Shown: positions 12,301 through 24,500 of the stretch, piece by piece
How positions within the stretch are numbered: position 1 is the stretch's first letter
How the letters are laid out: each line of letters begins with the position of its first letter
Program-made: the position numbers and the translations under genes
Assembly (NCBI GenBank): GCA_018350325.1
Contig: JAEVLN010000058.1
Span: 62,001-126,000, forward strand
Direction of reading: 5' to 3'
DNA: 64,000 bases
DNA from: Globodera rostochiensis
Taxonomy: Eukaryota; Nematoda; Chromadorea; Rhabditida; Heteroderidae
The notes under the pieces: generated by a model
Database searches by the model: none
What the model was told of the DNA's origin: nothing
Seen by the model: only the letters and a program-made list of their open reading frames with translations

Positions 12301-15300
12301 AGGGCATAAAGGGCCCCCGCTTCTCTCCCGTCTACCCCGGAGTGTACGCCGTTGTTGGTCCGCCCGCGACAAACTCGACAAGTATACGTAAATTGCCCAA
12401 ACCAATTCAGGCGCGGCAGCCTTTTGTGGGGGAGTCACTCACACTGTCAGTTTTAACTCCAATTAAAGTTTGAATTTGCCTTCAATCCCTAATTTTGACC
12501 ATTCATTCTCTCCACCATTACAGGTGTCCGTCGCTGTCATCGTTTTCGAGCTGACCGGTCAGCTGCTGCACATTTTGCCCGTAATGGTCGGTAGGGACAT
12601 TTTGTCTTGGCACTTTTGGACTTAATTCAAATCGTGACGTTCGGCCAATGATTCCTTTTTTGATCAGATCGCAGTGCTTTCCGCCAATGCTATCTCTTCC
12701 TATCTTCAGCCGTCCATTTACGACTCGGCCATTCGCATCAAACGACTGCCTTACCTCCCCGACATCCCACACAATTCATCCCGGTACGGTTCGTGGCCTT
12801 TGCCCCCCCCCCCTCCCCGACGCCGCTTCATCCTCCGGCACTTTTATAGTTTCATCCTCCGGCACTTTTATAGTTTCATCCTCCGGCACTTTTATAGTTT
12901 CATCCTCCGGCACTTTTATAGTTTCATCCTCCGGCACTTTTATAGGTTCCATTTCATTCGGGTTGGCCAATTCATGACGCGCGAAGTGCACTGCTTTTCC
13001 AACGCCACCACATTCGCCCAGTTGCGCGAAATGCTTTCCAAATACCCCAATCTGAAGGCTTTTCCCATTGTGGAGAATGGAAGTGAGCAGATTTCCCTCC
13101 CAACCATTTCTTTTCTTACCCTTAGGGTCGCGCATTCTGATCGGCTCGTGCAGTCGCTCTCGAATGTTACGGGCGCTGCACTCTCGAATCGGCACGCAAG
13201 AACGTTTATGGGAGGCACAGAAACGGGGGGCGGCCAATTGCGGCAAAATGCCATTGGGACGGAAGAGGAGGGAGTCAACGGCCAACGAAATGACAGAACG
13301 GAGGGAATTTGCGGATGAAAATGGATGGGAGGGGAACGCAGAGGCGGAAGACTTTGTCGTCAGAAGGTCGACTCCATTGCTCACGGGCACAGATTGGGGA
13401 ACGGGCTTTTGGCATTCAATGCTTTGAGGGGAGAGGCTTTTGGCACTCAATGCTTTGAGGGGAGGGGCATTTGGCATTCAATGCTTTTGGTCCTAAACGA
13501 TCGGAAAGATCATTATTTTATTTTATTTGATCCCATTCACTCTAAATGAGTAGCAGAAATGTTCCCCGGTAGGTTTTCTGTTGTACCGCCGTTGGCCAAT
13601 TCCGACGGGTCCCTCGGCTGCCCTTTTCTGGACGCTTCCGACACTCCGACAAAACGAACTGCGACGGTTAAGCGGTCGAAGACCATTCCGGCATCAATTA
13701 ACACTTCGGAGAGAAGTGGCAATCATCTTGATGTGTACGGAACATTCGGAGGTAAACGACTGGTCAATTTGCATGGAAGCTTAATTGGTTTGTCTACCGC
13801 TTTTTGCCCCAAGGGATGATCAACACTTTGAGTCGGTTGAGTGCGCGAATTCGCAGCAACGGATTTGGAAATGAGCGGGAGGAGGACGACGAATTGTACG
13901 GGGAGAAAAGGGAGGAGTGGGAACGGAAGCAGCTGGCGGCAAAAGTGAACTTCGACCTCATCGGAATCGACCCGGTCAGTCGATGAATCGTTTTTGGCTA
14001 TTACCCCTCCCCCCCGCTTCCCTACTGCTTTTCCATGCTTATCCCGATCGACCCGTTCATTTCCATGCTTATCCCGGTCGACCCGTTCATTTCCATGCTT
14101 ATTTCGATCGACCCCCCACAAAAATAATCGGCATAAGAAAAATAAACAACAAATTTATTCTGGATTTTTGTTTTTTGTTGAATTTGATTTCCGTTCATTT
14201 CCATGCTTATCCCGATCGACCCGTTCATTTCCATGCTTATTCCGATCGACCCGTTCATTTCCATGCTTATCCCGATCGACCCGTTCATTTTCATGCTTAT
14301 CCCGATCGACCCGTTCATTTCCATGCTTATCCCGATCGACCCGTTCATTTCCATGGTTATCCCGATCGACCCGTTCATTTCCTGCTTATCCCGATCGACC
14401 CGTTCATTTCCATGCTTATCCCGATCGACCCGTTCATTTCCTGCTTATCCCGATCGACCCGTTCATTTCCATGCTTATCCCGATCGACCCGTTCATTTCC
14501 ATGCTTATCCCGATCGACCCGTTCATTTCCATGCTTATCCCGATCGACCCGTTCATTTCCTGCTTATCCCGATCGACCCGTTCATTTCCATGCTTATCCC
14601 GATCGACCCGTTCATTTCCATGCTTATCCCGATCGACCCGTTCATTTCCTGCTTATCCCGATCGACCCGTTCATTTTCATGCTTATCCCGATCGACCCGT
14701 TCATTTTCATGCTTATCCCGATCGACCCGTTCATTTCCATGCTTATCCCGATCGACCCGTTCATTTTCATGCTTATCCCGATCGACCCGTTCATTTTCAT
14801 GCTTATCCCGATCGACCCGTTCATTTCCATGCTTATTTCGATCGACCCGTTCATTTCCATGGTTATCCCGATCGACCCGTTCTTTCCATGCTTACCCCGA
14901 TCGACCCGTTCATTTCCATGGTTATCCCGATCGACCCGTTCTTTCCATGCTTACCCCGATCGACCCGTTCATTTCCATGCTTATCCCGATCGACCCGTTC
15001 ATTTCCATGGTTATCCCGATCGACCCGTTCATTTCCATGGTTATCCCGATCGACCCGTTCTTTCCATGCTTACCCCGATCGACCCGTTCATTTCCATGCT
15101 TATCCCGATCGACCCGTTCATTTCCATGGTTATCCCGATCGACCCGTTCTTTCCATGCTTACCCCGATCGACCCGTTCATTTCCATGCTTATCCCGATCG
15201 ACCCGTTCATTTCCATGGTTATCCCGATCGACCCGTTCATTTCCATGGTTATCCCGATCGACCCGTTCATTTCCATGGTTATCCCGATCGACCCGTTCTT

Positions 15301-18300
15301 TCCATGCTTACCCCGATCGACCCGTTCATTTCCATGGTTATCCCGATCGACCCGTTCTTTCCATGCTTACCCCGATCGACCCGTTCATTTCCATGCTTAT
15401 TCCGATCGACCCGTTCATTTCCATGCTTATCCCGATCGACCCGTTCATTTCCATGCTTATCCCGATCGACCCGTTCATTTCCATGCTTATTCCGATCGAC
15501 CCGTTCATTTCCATGCTTATCCCGATCGACCCGTTCATTTTCATGCTTATCCCGATCGACCCGTTCATTTTCATGCTTATCCCGATCGACCCGTTCATTT
15601 CCATGCTTATCCCGATCGACCCGTTCATTTCCATGGTTATCCCGATCGACCCGTTCTTTCCATGCTTACCCCGATCGACCCGTTCATTTCCATGCTTATC
15701 CCGATCGACCCGTTCATTTCCATGCTTATCCCGATCGACCCGTTCATTTCCATGCTTATCCCGATCGACCCGTTCATTTCCATGGTTATCCCGATCGACC
15801 CGTTCATTTCCATGGTTATCCCGATCGACCCGTTCTTTCCATGCTTACCCCGATCGACCCGTTCATTTCCATGGTTATCCCGATCGACCCGTTCATTTCC
15901 ATGGTTATCCCGATCGACCCGTTCTTTCCATGCTTACCCCGATCGACCCGTTCATTTCCATGCTTATCCCGATCGACCCGTTCATTTCCATGCTTATTTC
16001 GATCGACCCGTTCATTTCCATGCTTATCCCGATCGACCCGTTCATTTCCATGGTTATCCCGATCGACCCGTTCATTTCCATGGTTATCCCGATCGACCCG
16101 TTCATTTCCATGGTTATCCCGATCGACCCGTTCTTTCCATGCTTACCCCGATCGACCCGTTCATTTCCATGGTTATCCCGATCGACCCGTTCTTTCCATG
16201 CTTACCCCGATCGACCCGTTCATTTCCATGCTTATTCCGATCGACCCGTTCATTTCCATGCTTATCCCGATCGACCCGTTCATTTCCATGCTTATCCCGA
16301 TCGACCCGTTCATTTCCATGCTTATTCCGATCGACCCGTTCATTTCCATGCTTATCCCGATCGACCCGTTCATTTTCATGCTTATCCCGATCGACCCGTT
16401 CATTTTCATGCTTATCCCGATCGACCCGTTCATTTCCATGCTTATCCCGATCGACCCGTTCATTTCCATGGTTATCCCGATCGACCCGTTCTTTCCATGC
16501 TTACCCCGATCGACCCGTTCATTTCCATGCTTATCCCGATCGACCCGTTCATTTCCATGCTTATCCCGATCGACCCGTTCATTTCCATGCTTATCCCGAT
16601 CGACCCGTTCATTTCCATGGTTATCCCGATCGACCCGTTCATTTCCATGGTTATCCCGATCGACCCGTTCATTTCCATGGTTATCCCGATCGACCCGTTC
16701 TTTCCATGCTTACCCCGATCGACCCGTTCATTTCCATGGTTATCCCGATCGACCCGTTCATTTCCATGGTTATCCCGATCGACCCGTTCTTTCCATGCTT
16801 ACCCCGATCGACCCGTTCATTTCCATGCTTATCCCGATCGACCCGTTCATTTCCATGCTTATTTCGATCGACCCGTTCATTTCCATGGTTATCCCGATCG
16901 ACCCGTTCATTTCCATGGTTATCCCGATCGACCCGTTCATTTCCATGGTTATCCCGATCGACCCGTTCATTTCCATGGTTATCCCGATCGACCCGTTCTT
17001 TCCATGCTTACCCCGATCGACCCGTTCATTTCCATGCTTATCCCGATCGACCCGTTCATTTCCATGCTTATTTCGATCGACCCGTTCATTTCCATGCTTA
17101 TCCCGATCGACCCGTTCATTTCCATGCTTATTTCGATCGACCCGTTCATTTCCATGGTTATCCCGATCGACCCGTTCATTTCCATGGTTATCCCGATCGA
17201 CCCGTTCTTTCCATGCTTACCCCGATCGACCCGTTCATTTCCATGCTTATCCCGATCGACCCGTTCATTTCCATGCTTATCCCGATCGACCCGTTCATTT
17301 CCATGCTTATTTCGATCGACCCGTTCATTTCCATGCTTATCCCGATCGACCAAGCCTTAATTACTTTGTTCCCTTTCTCCAAAGGCGCCCTTCCAATTGG
17401 TCGAGAACACTTCTCTGATCAAAGTTCACTCGCTTTTCTCGCTTCTCAGTCTCAACCGTGCCTACGTGACTCGTTGTGGTCGTCTGATCGGAGTTGTGGC
17501 CCTTCGCGATGTGAGGACAACAGAGACCGGACGAAACGAGTCCAAACATAAATTTTTAGCAAAATGGTGAAAATTTTGTTCGGCCTCTGAATTGTGAAAT
17601 GACTTAAATCTCGTTAATCCATGTTAAAATTTAGCTACGAATTGCCATTGAACGAGTTGACTCGGGCAACCTAAGTGCCGAGGACGCCGAAAGGCATTTT
17701 GAAGAAGAGCAACCGCCGATTGGAGGCGATGAGGAAGGACATCAGCAGCAGGGGAAGCCACAACACCAACAAGAATCGTCCTCAGAAGCATCCGATTACG
17801 ACGACGACAGTCGCGACATTCTCAATGTGAGCACTCCGTTAAAGCCAAAGATGGCTTAATTCAACACAAAACAAAATAACCGATAAAGCCGCGCTTGGAA
17901 GTGATCAGTCAGTCGACTTGCACCGACGGCGTCGCTTCCTTGAGGGAAAGTGTCCGGGTCGGCACGCGCGTCAGAAAGGCATCCGAAGTGCTGCGGGAGG
18001 CTGTCAAAAGTTTGGCCAAAGGCGTTTTGGGAGAATCGCCGGAGGCGCAAAAAGACGTCGAAAACGGACGAGTGGCGGAAGCAGCCGATGCCGTCGGAGG
18101 CGAAGAACGGCACAACACCGCCATCGGTTGTTGCGGTGTCCCCCCCCCCTTTTGAGAATTTAACCTTCGCTAAAACAAAATCCTTTTAAAAACCCAGAAC
18201 ATATTTGGACTTTTTAAAGAAAAATTTTAATGATAAAACGATTGAGTTTGGCAAAATTTTACATAAAATTCTTAACAAAATTTTCATTTAAAGACGGTCG

Positions 18301-18424
18301 ACATAACAACGGGCAGTTGCTGCGAGTTCCCCCGCCGGCGATTTTTATCATTTCTTCGGATGAAGGAGCAGAAGACGAAGAAAGGGCCAAGGAAAGGCCG
18401 TCCCCGGGGGGCAAAGACGGCTAA
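6301..18424 (+). CDS. CLC-family voltage-gated chloride channel (CLC-1/2, nematode CLH type)
   Basis: Multi-pass membrane protein that conducts chloride, with two cytoplasmic CBS domains. Exons: 6301-6442, 6487-6618, 6729-6961, 7011-7167, 8082-8210, 11315-11420, 11473-11574, 11624-11708, 11838-11975, 12021-12125, 12285-12357, 12411-12445, 12524-12586, 12668-12783, 12946-13082, 13126-13203 (end uncertain), 13557-13751, 13814-13974, 17385-17510, 17635-17826, 17889-18126, 18294-18424. Phases agree; about 957 aa. Visible family motifs are [16 protein letters not shown] with the gating glutamate, [20 protein letters not shown] and VIVFELTGQ. The segment [19 protein letters not shown] has valine where exchangers carry the proton glutamate, so a channel and not an exchanger is inferred. 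CBS1 begins at [12 protein letters not shown]2 contains [11 protein letters not shown]. The C-terminus is acidic and Q-rich. Introns hold arrays and transposons but the coding exons are intact. An upstream coding exon is possible. Confidence 0.93.
7205..8030. repeat. 27-bp minisatellite in CLC intron 4
   Basis: About 30 head-to-tail units of TCACTCCCTCTCTTATCC plus CCATTCTGA, with point variants (CCGTT, CCACT, TTGTCC). It starts roughly 35 nt after the donor at 7168 and fills most of the intron ending at 8081. Both strands read open for about 280-360 codons (period 9 codons), a by-product of a stop-free 27-bp unit. Confidence 0.95.
8240..8718. repeat. Minisatellite in CLC intron 5 (GCATTAGGGCCTTAGA type)
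   Basis: Tandem modules GCATTAGGGCCTTAGA and GCATTAGGGCCTTAGTGCC alternate in a higher-order pattern for about 480 bp. The array begins within about 40 nt of the intron donor at 8211. Confidence 0.95.
9032..9406. mobile_element. Short MITE nested in the 8.8-11.3 kb element
   Basis: Inverted ends around GGTTCTTTTCGGTTATGTG (left, 9037) and its complement near 9380-9405, about 375 bp apart. The interior matches, in reverse orientation, 28145-28435, so it belongs to a dispersed family represented at least twice in this window. Confidence 0.75.
9604..10524. mobile_element. hAT-like MITE with 8-bp target duplication
   Basis: Left end CAGGGTTGCAACGGAT at 9604 and right end ATCCGTTGCAACCCTG finishing at 10524 are perfect inverted repeats. 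They are flanked by the identical octamer GTTCGGAC (9596-9603 and 10525-10532). An 8-bp duplication and a CAGGG terminus are hallmarks of hAT transposons. The 921-bp body has no transposase frame; it contains repeated TCGGATATCGG motifs and two copies of the dispersed GGCGCC palindrome. Confidence 0.88.
10935..11062. repeat. Short tandem/palindromic repeat CCCCGGTTTG
   Basis: About six imperfect copies of GGGGATTCCCGTTCCCCGG-like modules, each able to pair with its neighbour. It lies inside the 2.5-kb TIR element. Confidence 0.6.
12108..12250 (+). repeat. Tandem repeat that duplicates a 5' splice site (CLC exon 10/intron 10)
   Basis: The last coding bases of exon 10 plus the donor, GGGAATTAGTG|GTAAGTGA, recur three more times with a period of about 37-38 bp: near 12142-12165, 12180-12203 and 12218-12241. 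The genuine donor is taken as 12126 because it keeps the frame into exon 11 (12285). The three extra copies are complete potential donors. Confidence 0.85.
12820..12945. repeat. 24-bp minisatellite in CLC intron 14
   Basis: Five copies of a 24-bp unit containing TTTCATCCTCCGGCAC. The last copy provides the acceptor TTTATAG of exon 15 (12946), so the real 3' splice site derives from the repeat. Confidence 0.88.
13395..13495. repeat. About 33-bp tandem repeat, three copies, CLC intron 16
   Basis: Three imperfect copies of TTTGGCATTCAATGCTTTG followed by AGGGGAGGGGC. It lies between the CBS1-linker exon and the next exon. A frame open from 13126 to a stop at 13427 runs into it, so how exon 16 ends is uncertain. 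Confidence 0.7.
14020..17352. repeat. 30-bp minisatellite with higher-order structure, CLC intron 18
   Basis: About 110 copies of a 29-30-bp unit containing ATGCTTATCCCGATCGACC. Variants: GGTTAT for GCTTAT, a 29-bp form with TTCTTTCCATGCTTACC, and TTTCG for CCCG. The order of variants repeats: the block at about 15338-15634 recurs at 16173-16469 (offset 835 bp). It starts about 45-50 nt after the donor at 13975 and ends 33 nt before the acceptor at 17384. Three forward frames are open for over 1,000 codons, which is not coding evidence. Confidence 0.95.
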
Positions 18425-18933
18425 ATGAAAGGGCAATTCGATGGGAGGGAAACCTTTCCACGGCACTTTAAGCATTTCGATCTCTTCAGCAAATTCAGCC
18501 ATTAAAAGTCTGAAAACGATGACGTCATTCCCAGAAAGGACTTTGAACTTTCTGTTCCGTTTGATTTTTCATTCTTTTTGTAAATGGTTTTTTGTTGATT
18601 CGTTCACTTTTAAGCTATGATTTGAAAATGTTTTGTTCGTTTCCATTTCATTTCGATAGTCATTTATTTAAATGCAAATTTCGATCGCCCGTTAGTCCAT
18701 TCAATTGGGTCAAACTCAGCCAACAGATTCGTATCTCCGCGGGGATTCGTCGTTATTCCTCAAGAGATTTTGCTTTGGGGTGGGGGTAACCCCCCCCCCC
18801 CCCGGGGATAACCCCCCCCCCCCCCCTCCCCGGGGGTAAACTCCCTCCCCCCCCCCCCGGGGGTAAACCCCCCCCCCCCCCCTCTTCATTCATTCGCTTC
18901 CATTCTGTAACAAACTCTCCCGTACACTTTCCC
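18425..18933. other. Intergenic spacer between CLC and SLC35 genes with C-run block
   Basis: Same-strand genes are separated by 509 bp. Positions 18781-18882 hold four C runs of 10-14 nt alternating with GGGGGTAA. No AATAAA is obvious right after the stop codon. An operon is possible but the spacing is larger than typical. Confidence 0.4.
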
Positions 18934-21312
18934 ATGGACTTTCTTCTTCACCAGTCTGTTGCTGTCAAAAGGTCGGTTTCGGTGTACGGTGGCCAGAATG
19001 TGCCGGTTACGGTACCCAATTTCTGAGAATGCTTAAATTGATTTCGCAATTTTCGGAGGGAATTGTTCAAAGCCCACTCAAATTGAAACAGAATTCAATA
19101 GCGCATCGGCTAATCGATAAGTAACATGACATTTATCGATCAGTTTAATTCTCTACGGGGCCGTTTCGTTGGTGCACGGACTCCTCTCGCGCATTGTGAT
19201 GACAAAGTTCTTCTTCGACTACCCAATTGTGCTGGTCATTTTCCACGTTCGTTGCTCTCTTTTCGGAGTCCAAATTTGCCAAAATTCCCCACAGATGGCA
19301 CTAACGCTCTGTTTGATCGAATTGGGAAGGCAAGTCGATCGGAGTGTTGGCACTTCTTTATTTAATATACGTCATCCTCCTTTTCAGGCTCATAAAACTT
19401 TTCAAAGTTCAACCGTATACGGTAGGCTAATGCCCTCATCAAAAGAATGAAATTGCCCTTCTCCATGACAGTTCTATCGTGGCAAGGACGTGTTCCTGCC
19501 GTCTCTGTTCTACTCCCTCTCTCAGTGAGTGCCCCCCCCCAACTTCTGATTTTGATCCCCCCCCCCCCCCTCCCCCTCCCTTGGTCCCCACCCCCTCCCC
19601 CCCCCCCCAACTTCTGATTTTGATCCCCCCCCCCCTCCCTTGATCCCCACCCCCTCCGCCCAACTTCTGATTTGATACCCCCCCCCCCCTCCCCCTCCCC
19701 CTCCCTTGATCCCCACCCCCTCCCCCCAACTTCTGATTTTGATCCCCCCCCCTCCCTTGATCCCCACCCCCTCCCCCCCCCCAACTTCTGATTTTGATCC
19801 CCCCCCCTCCCTTGGTCCCCACCCCCTCCGCCCAACTTCTGATTTGATACCCCCCCCCTCCCCCTCCCCCTCCCCCTCCCCCTCCCCCTCCCCCTCCCCC
19901 TCCCCCTCCCCCTCCCCCTCCCCCTCCCCCTCCCCCTCCCCCTCCCCCTCCCCCTCCCCCTCCCCCTCCCCCCCTCCCCCTCCCCCTCCGTTGATCCCCA
20001 CCCCCTCCCCCTCCCCCTCCGTTGATCCCCACCCCCTCCGTTGATCCCCACCCCCTCCCCCCAACTTCTGATTTGATCCCCCCCCCCAACTTCTGATTTG
20101 CCCCCCTCCCCGCTGATTTGATTCCCCCCATTGTCAGATACATTCTCCTGAACAGTCTGGACGGCATCACGCTGCCCTTCTTCCCCTTCATCCAAAAGTT
20201 CTTCGCCCTGCTTGTCGTCCCCTGCTATGTGCTTTTCCTTCACCGTCAGCGTCCCTCCGTCCAAACATTGGTTTGTTTGTTTGTTTCTGTAGGGCCGAGC
20301 CCCGACCCTTTGAGAACAAAAAATACGGCGGTCAAGCAAATATAAATAATGTCCCTTTGATCTTTGATCGGTGTCTGGGCTCACCCCTAATTTTCTAATC
20401 AAAAATAATTCGTTTCTTTGCATACGCCCGCTGCCGTCTGATCACTTTTTGTAATTATTTTGTTCAGATCGTTCTTTTTTGCGTGTGCATTGGCTCCGCA
20501 ATGTCTTCCGTTTTTGAAGTGAATTTGGACTTGTGGGGCCTCGCCTATTCCATGCTGGCCCTTCTGATGCTGACCGTCTCTCTGGTGATGATGGAGCGTC
20601 TTCACAATCAGAATAATACCGCCCTGGAATTGATTTACATGAACAGCTTCAATTGCTTGTGTCTGTTTTTGCTGGCCGACATAGTCCAAGTGAATACCAC
20701 CAAAACAATTAAAAAAGAAAGAAATCGTAACCCAAAATGACCTCCCCCACCACAGGACGAGATTCGGGACGCGTACATGTACATGCAGACATCGACCACC
20801 CCCGGTAAGTGTCCGCCATATTACTTCCTAACCCCCCGAGGCTTTTCTCAGTGTTTTATGTGTGCCTTCTGTCACTAATTGTCGTCGGTGCTTTGTGCCA
20901 TGCCGTCCTCATTCATTGCATCACAACGGCAAATACGCGTTCGTCCTGACAATTTCGAATTGGAAGTTTGTGCCCATTTAGTGAACACCGCCATCATCCA
21001 CAACTGTTCGGCTGCCATTCAGGTGCTTTTGGTTCGGTTGAATTCAGCCTCTAAAAGTCTTCTCCCCTCCCCTCAAGGTCCTCGTCGCCTATAGCCTTTC
21101 CATTGAGGTTAGCCCCTGCGGGCTTTGTCCATAAATCAATTCGTCAAAAGGTGTTTTACGACACGGAACCCGACTGGAACAACATTTTCGGCGTCGTTCT
21201 CGCGATGGCCGCCACAATATTTTACTTTATATCCAGCCGGGACCGCGAATTTAAACCCCAGGGGCACCTGGAACTTCAGGGGGCCAAATACCGACTTTTG
21301 GCCCAATCCTGA
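18934..21312 (+). CDS. SLC35-type nucleotide-sugar (drug/metabolite superfamily) transporter
   Basis: Polytopic Golgi/ER membrane protein expected to exchange nucleotide sugars for nucleoside monophosphate. Exons: 18934-18971, 19144-19246, 19295-19329, 19388-19421, 19472-19524, 20138-20270, 20468-20689, 20756-20804, 20852-20938, 20982-21022, 21078-21107, 21151-21312; phases agree and give 328 aa. About ten hydrophobic segments follow each other. The pattern TKFFFDYPIVLV, LNSLDGITLPFFPFIQKF, NTAIIHNCSAAIQ and DWNNIFGVVLAMAATIFYF resembles the SLC35D/TMEM241-like branch. Substrate cannot be told. The intron at 19330-19387 uses GC instead of GT (GCAAGT); only this keeps GRLIKLF in frame. The intron 19525-20137 is a C/T-rich array. 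The start ATG gives a short N-terminus (MDFLLHQ). Confidence 0.82.
19530..20120. repeat. C-rich array in the SLC35 intron
   Basis: Units of CCAACTTCTGATTTTGATC and CCTTGATCCCCACCCCCT separated by C runs, with an uninterrupted (CCCCCT)n tract at 19855-19990. It begins within about 10 nt of the donor at 19525. Antisense frames of 180-350 codons (G/E/R-rich) are artefacts. Confidence 0.93.
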
Positions 21313-21355
21313 TCAAATTAGCCGAGAAAACATTGGCAATATGTGAAGCTTTTCA

Positions 21356-21397
21356 TCAAATAAATATCAAATAAAATTCATAATAAAGAGAATAAAT
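21356..21397 (+). terminator. Polyadenylation signals of the SLC35 gene
   Basis: Several AATAAA-type hexamers lie 45-85 nt after the stop codon at 21312. The convergent neighbour ends at 21562, so about 250 bp separate the two coding ends. Confidence 0.55.
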
Positions 21398-21561
21398 AAT
21401 GTCCCTGAGAAGTGAACGGACGGCGATCGATTTGAGGCTAATCATTAGCATTTAAAGGCGGTCGAGAACCATTCAGGTTGCTGAATCGGCAAGAAACTGT
21501 CGTAGTCGTGCCAAGTAGGAGACGAGGTCCTTTAAGCGATGATGAAATAAATTGGACATTA

Positions 21562-24500
21562 TTAGTCCAATTTGTATTGATCAGCCAGCGATCGATCACC
21601 GACCTTTGAGTGGATCATTTGATTGACCAGTGCCTGCAGCAACAGATCCGCCTCCTTCGGTGGGAAAAGACAACCGTTTTACGATGTTCCAAAATTTCCA
21701 ATGCCCCCCACCCCCACCTTTACCCCCCCCTCCCACCCCCACATTCCCCCCCCCCTCCCACCCCCACATCCCCCCCCCCCTCCCACCCCCACATTCCCCC
21801 CCCTCCCACCCCCACATTCCCCCCCCCCCTCCCACCCCCACATTCCCCCCCCCCTCCCCCACATTCCCCCCCCCCCCCTCCCACCCCCACATTCCCCCCC
21901 CCCTCCCCCACATTCCCCCCCACCTCCCACCCCCACATTCCCCCCCCCCTCCCACCCCCACATTCCCCCCCCCCTCCCACCCCCACATTCCCCCCCCCTC
22001 CCACCCCCACATTCCCCCCCCCCTCCCCCACATCCCCCACATTCCCCCCCCCTCCCACCCCCACATTCCCCCCCCCCCCCCCTCCCACCCCCACATTCCC
22101 CCCCCCTCCCACCCCCACATTCCCCCCCCCCCTCCCCCACATCCCCCACATTCCCCCCCCCCTCCCACCCCCACATTCCCCCCCCCTCCCACCCCCACAT
22201 TCCCCCCCCCCCTCCCCCACATCCCCCACATTCCCCCCCCCTCCCACCCCCACATTCCCCCCCCTCCCCCACATTCCCCCCCCCTCCCACCCCCACATTC
22301 CCCCCCCCCTCCCCCACATTCCCCCCCCCTCCCCCACATTCCCCCCCCCCCCTCCCACCTTGATGATCTCCGCCCTGCCCATGTTCAGTGTGTTGTCCAC
22401 CATTTGTTGCTGTTCCCTCCTCTGTTTTTCGCCTCCGAATTGCAATTGCTGTGCAATGAATGCCGCGGTGCCGTTCCCAAAGTTTGTTGTGCCACAAACG
22501 TTCTGTTGTTGTTGTGCATGAGGCGGGGAGAGTCGTTGTGTGCCGCCACCGGCCCCGTAGGGTTGGCCGAGTGCACTGATCAGATGCGCTTGCTGTAGAA
22601 GGCCGATCAGTGGGGAGGCGGCAGCCGGTCGATGGAGGAGAGAGGAGGCGGAGGAAGAAGATGTGGGAGACTGCGGCGTCGTGAAGAAGCCGGTCGATGA
22701 TGAAGCTGGCATAGGAGGCGTTGGAGGAATATTCTGAGGGTGGGGGGGGGGGGGGGGGGGAGGGGTTGGATTCACAAAACAAACAAACAAAACCATTGAA
22801 CGGAGTGCGGAAAAGAGGGCAGTGGCGGACGTGCCGGCAGCGTTGTTCGCGTGATGATCTCGCTGGAGAGATTGGGAGATCAGTGCGAAAAGGGTACTTT
22901 GGTTTTGATTCCCATTTTGCGAATGATTCGTGTTTCTGTTAAGGACAGGCTGTTGTTGTTGTTGTTGCTGTTGTTGCTGCTGTTGTTGTTGTTGTTCAAG
23001 CCGAAGAAGTTCCTGTCGGGGAATGTTCAACAACTGCTGGATGGGAGTTACCCAATTCCAAAGTAGCTGTTTTTGATACAAAATCCAACCGTTTTCGCTT
23101 ACCCTAACCCGATTACCCCCGCCCACCATCGCTACTTGGATGATCGGCATAATGTGCCATTGTTGCTGCTGATCGATCTGCCTTTGGTCAGCTGATGTCC
23201 GTTGCTGCTGCTGCCGAAACAATTCTCCGATCAATTTTTTGTAGGTCTGTCCCAATCCGCCAATCTGTGCCCCGTCTTTGTTGCCGTTGGCCATCAAAGC
23301 CGTTTTCAGAGTGGACAACAGCAAAGAATGCTGCTGCTGCTGGTGGTTGGACGCGCCGTGGACAAATTGGGGCGGCTGGGAGGGCACAGTGCCGAGCAGC
23401 GGATGTTTAAATTCCGCGGAGAGAGGCTGAGATATCTGTTAAAACGGCACAAAATAACAGAAAGTGGCACAAAAGGCTGGGGCGTCGCCTACCGTAGCAG
23501 TGCCTAATTCGCCAGTATCCATAAACATCCCCGAGGGGGGTCTTCCTATCGTTTGGCGTTGTGTCTTTCCCCCGCCGATGGCATCCGACAACGGTGAAGT
23601 GGGCATTGCCTTCATGAGCAGTGCCGCAACCACCGCTTCACCTCCTGACGACGAGGACCCGCCGGAGTCACTGCTGCTTTGGCCCCCAGAAGAGGAGGGC
23701 GAGTTGTGCAGCAAATGGTGCGGCTGGGGAGCGTGCAGAGAGAGAGGCGAGAACAGCGCGGTGGAGGAGGAGGCGGTGCTGTTCGGGCTGTGCTCTTCAG
23801 CGGGAGGGGCATTCATCCGGTGTGCCTTTCTTTGTTGGCACTAACCTCCGCTCATCGTACTGGACTCGAAGTCCCTGCCGTCTCCACTCCGTTCTGGCCC
23901 CGCCGCGTCCTCTTCGGGCGAACTCTTCCGCCGCTTCAGCCACATGGAATGGCACTCGGACATCGGCTCGTGGTTGTGCTCCGTGTGAAGGGTGGTCACG
24001 CACAGACAGCCTTCGCCCGGCTGAGGATGGAAGTTCAGACGGAGTTTGGCCAGACAGCCGCAGGGCAAATAGTTCTGATGAGGACGACGTCCCTGCCCTG
24101 CAGCAATGAAAGAGACAATTCATTAAACAGCCGAAAGAATCAAATCATTATTTTTTTTGTCCTTTTGATTTCCGAAAGAGTGCCGCCGCCCTTTGCCCTC
24201 CGGCGTGACCTCTCTTCCTCGGCTCGCCGTAACGGGAGCAGTGATAGACGACGTAGCGATATTTGAACTTTGAGTCGTGATGCTTCTCCGAACTGGCCAC
24301 TCTGAACGGGTGTTTGTACAGACTTTTCCATTCTTCGAAGGCGCTGTCGAATTCGGTAAAGCTTTCAAAATTGGCATTTAAGAAGATCTTTTCGCTCGAC
24401 GAATGCACGGAAATTTGACGATCAATTGGACTAAATTGGACACTTTCAAATTAAATGCCAAAAAAAGCCTTTCACTCACCGGGTGGCGTCGCCTGCCGTC

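Noticed and set aside
14020..17352. CRISPR-like regular repeats
   Set aside because: Units are contiguous with no unique spacers, in a eukaryotic intron; a minisatellite.
13917..17551. Three forward frames of 1,071-1,185 codons
   Set aside because: 30-bp minisatellite in CLC intron 18; flanking CBS exons splice across it in frame.
19362..20423. Reverse frames of 180-353 codons rich in Gly/Arg/Glu
   Set aside because: Antisense of the C-rich array in the SLC35 intron, overlapping confirmed sense exons.
21600..22600. Pro-rich forward frames and Gly/Cys-rich reverse frames over 300 codons
   Set aside because: Array in intron 8 of the minus-strand FAR1-like gene; only the flanking segments are exons.
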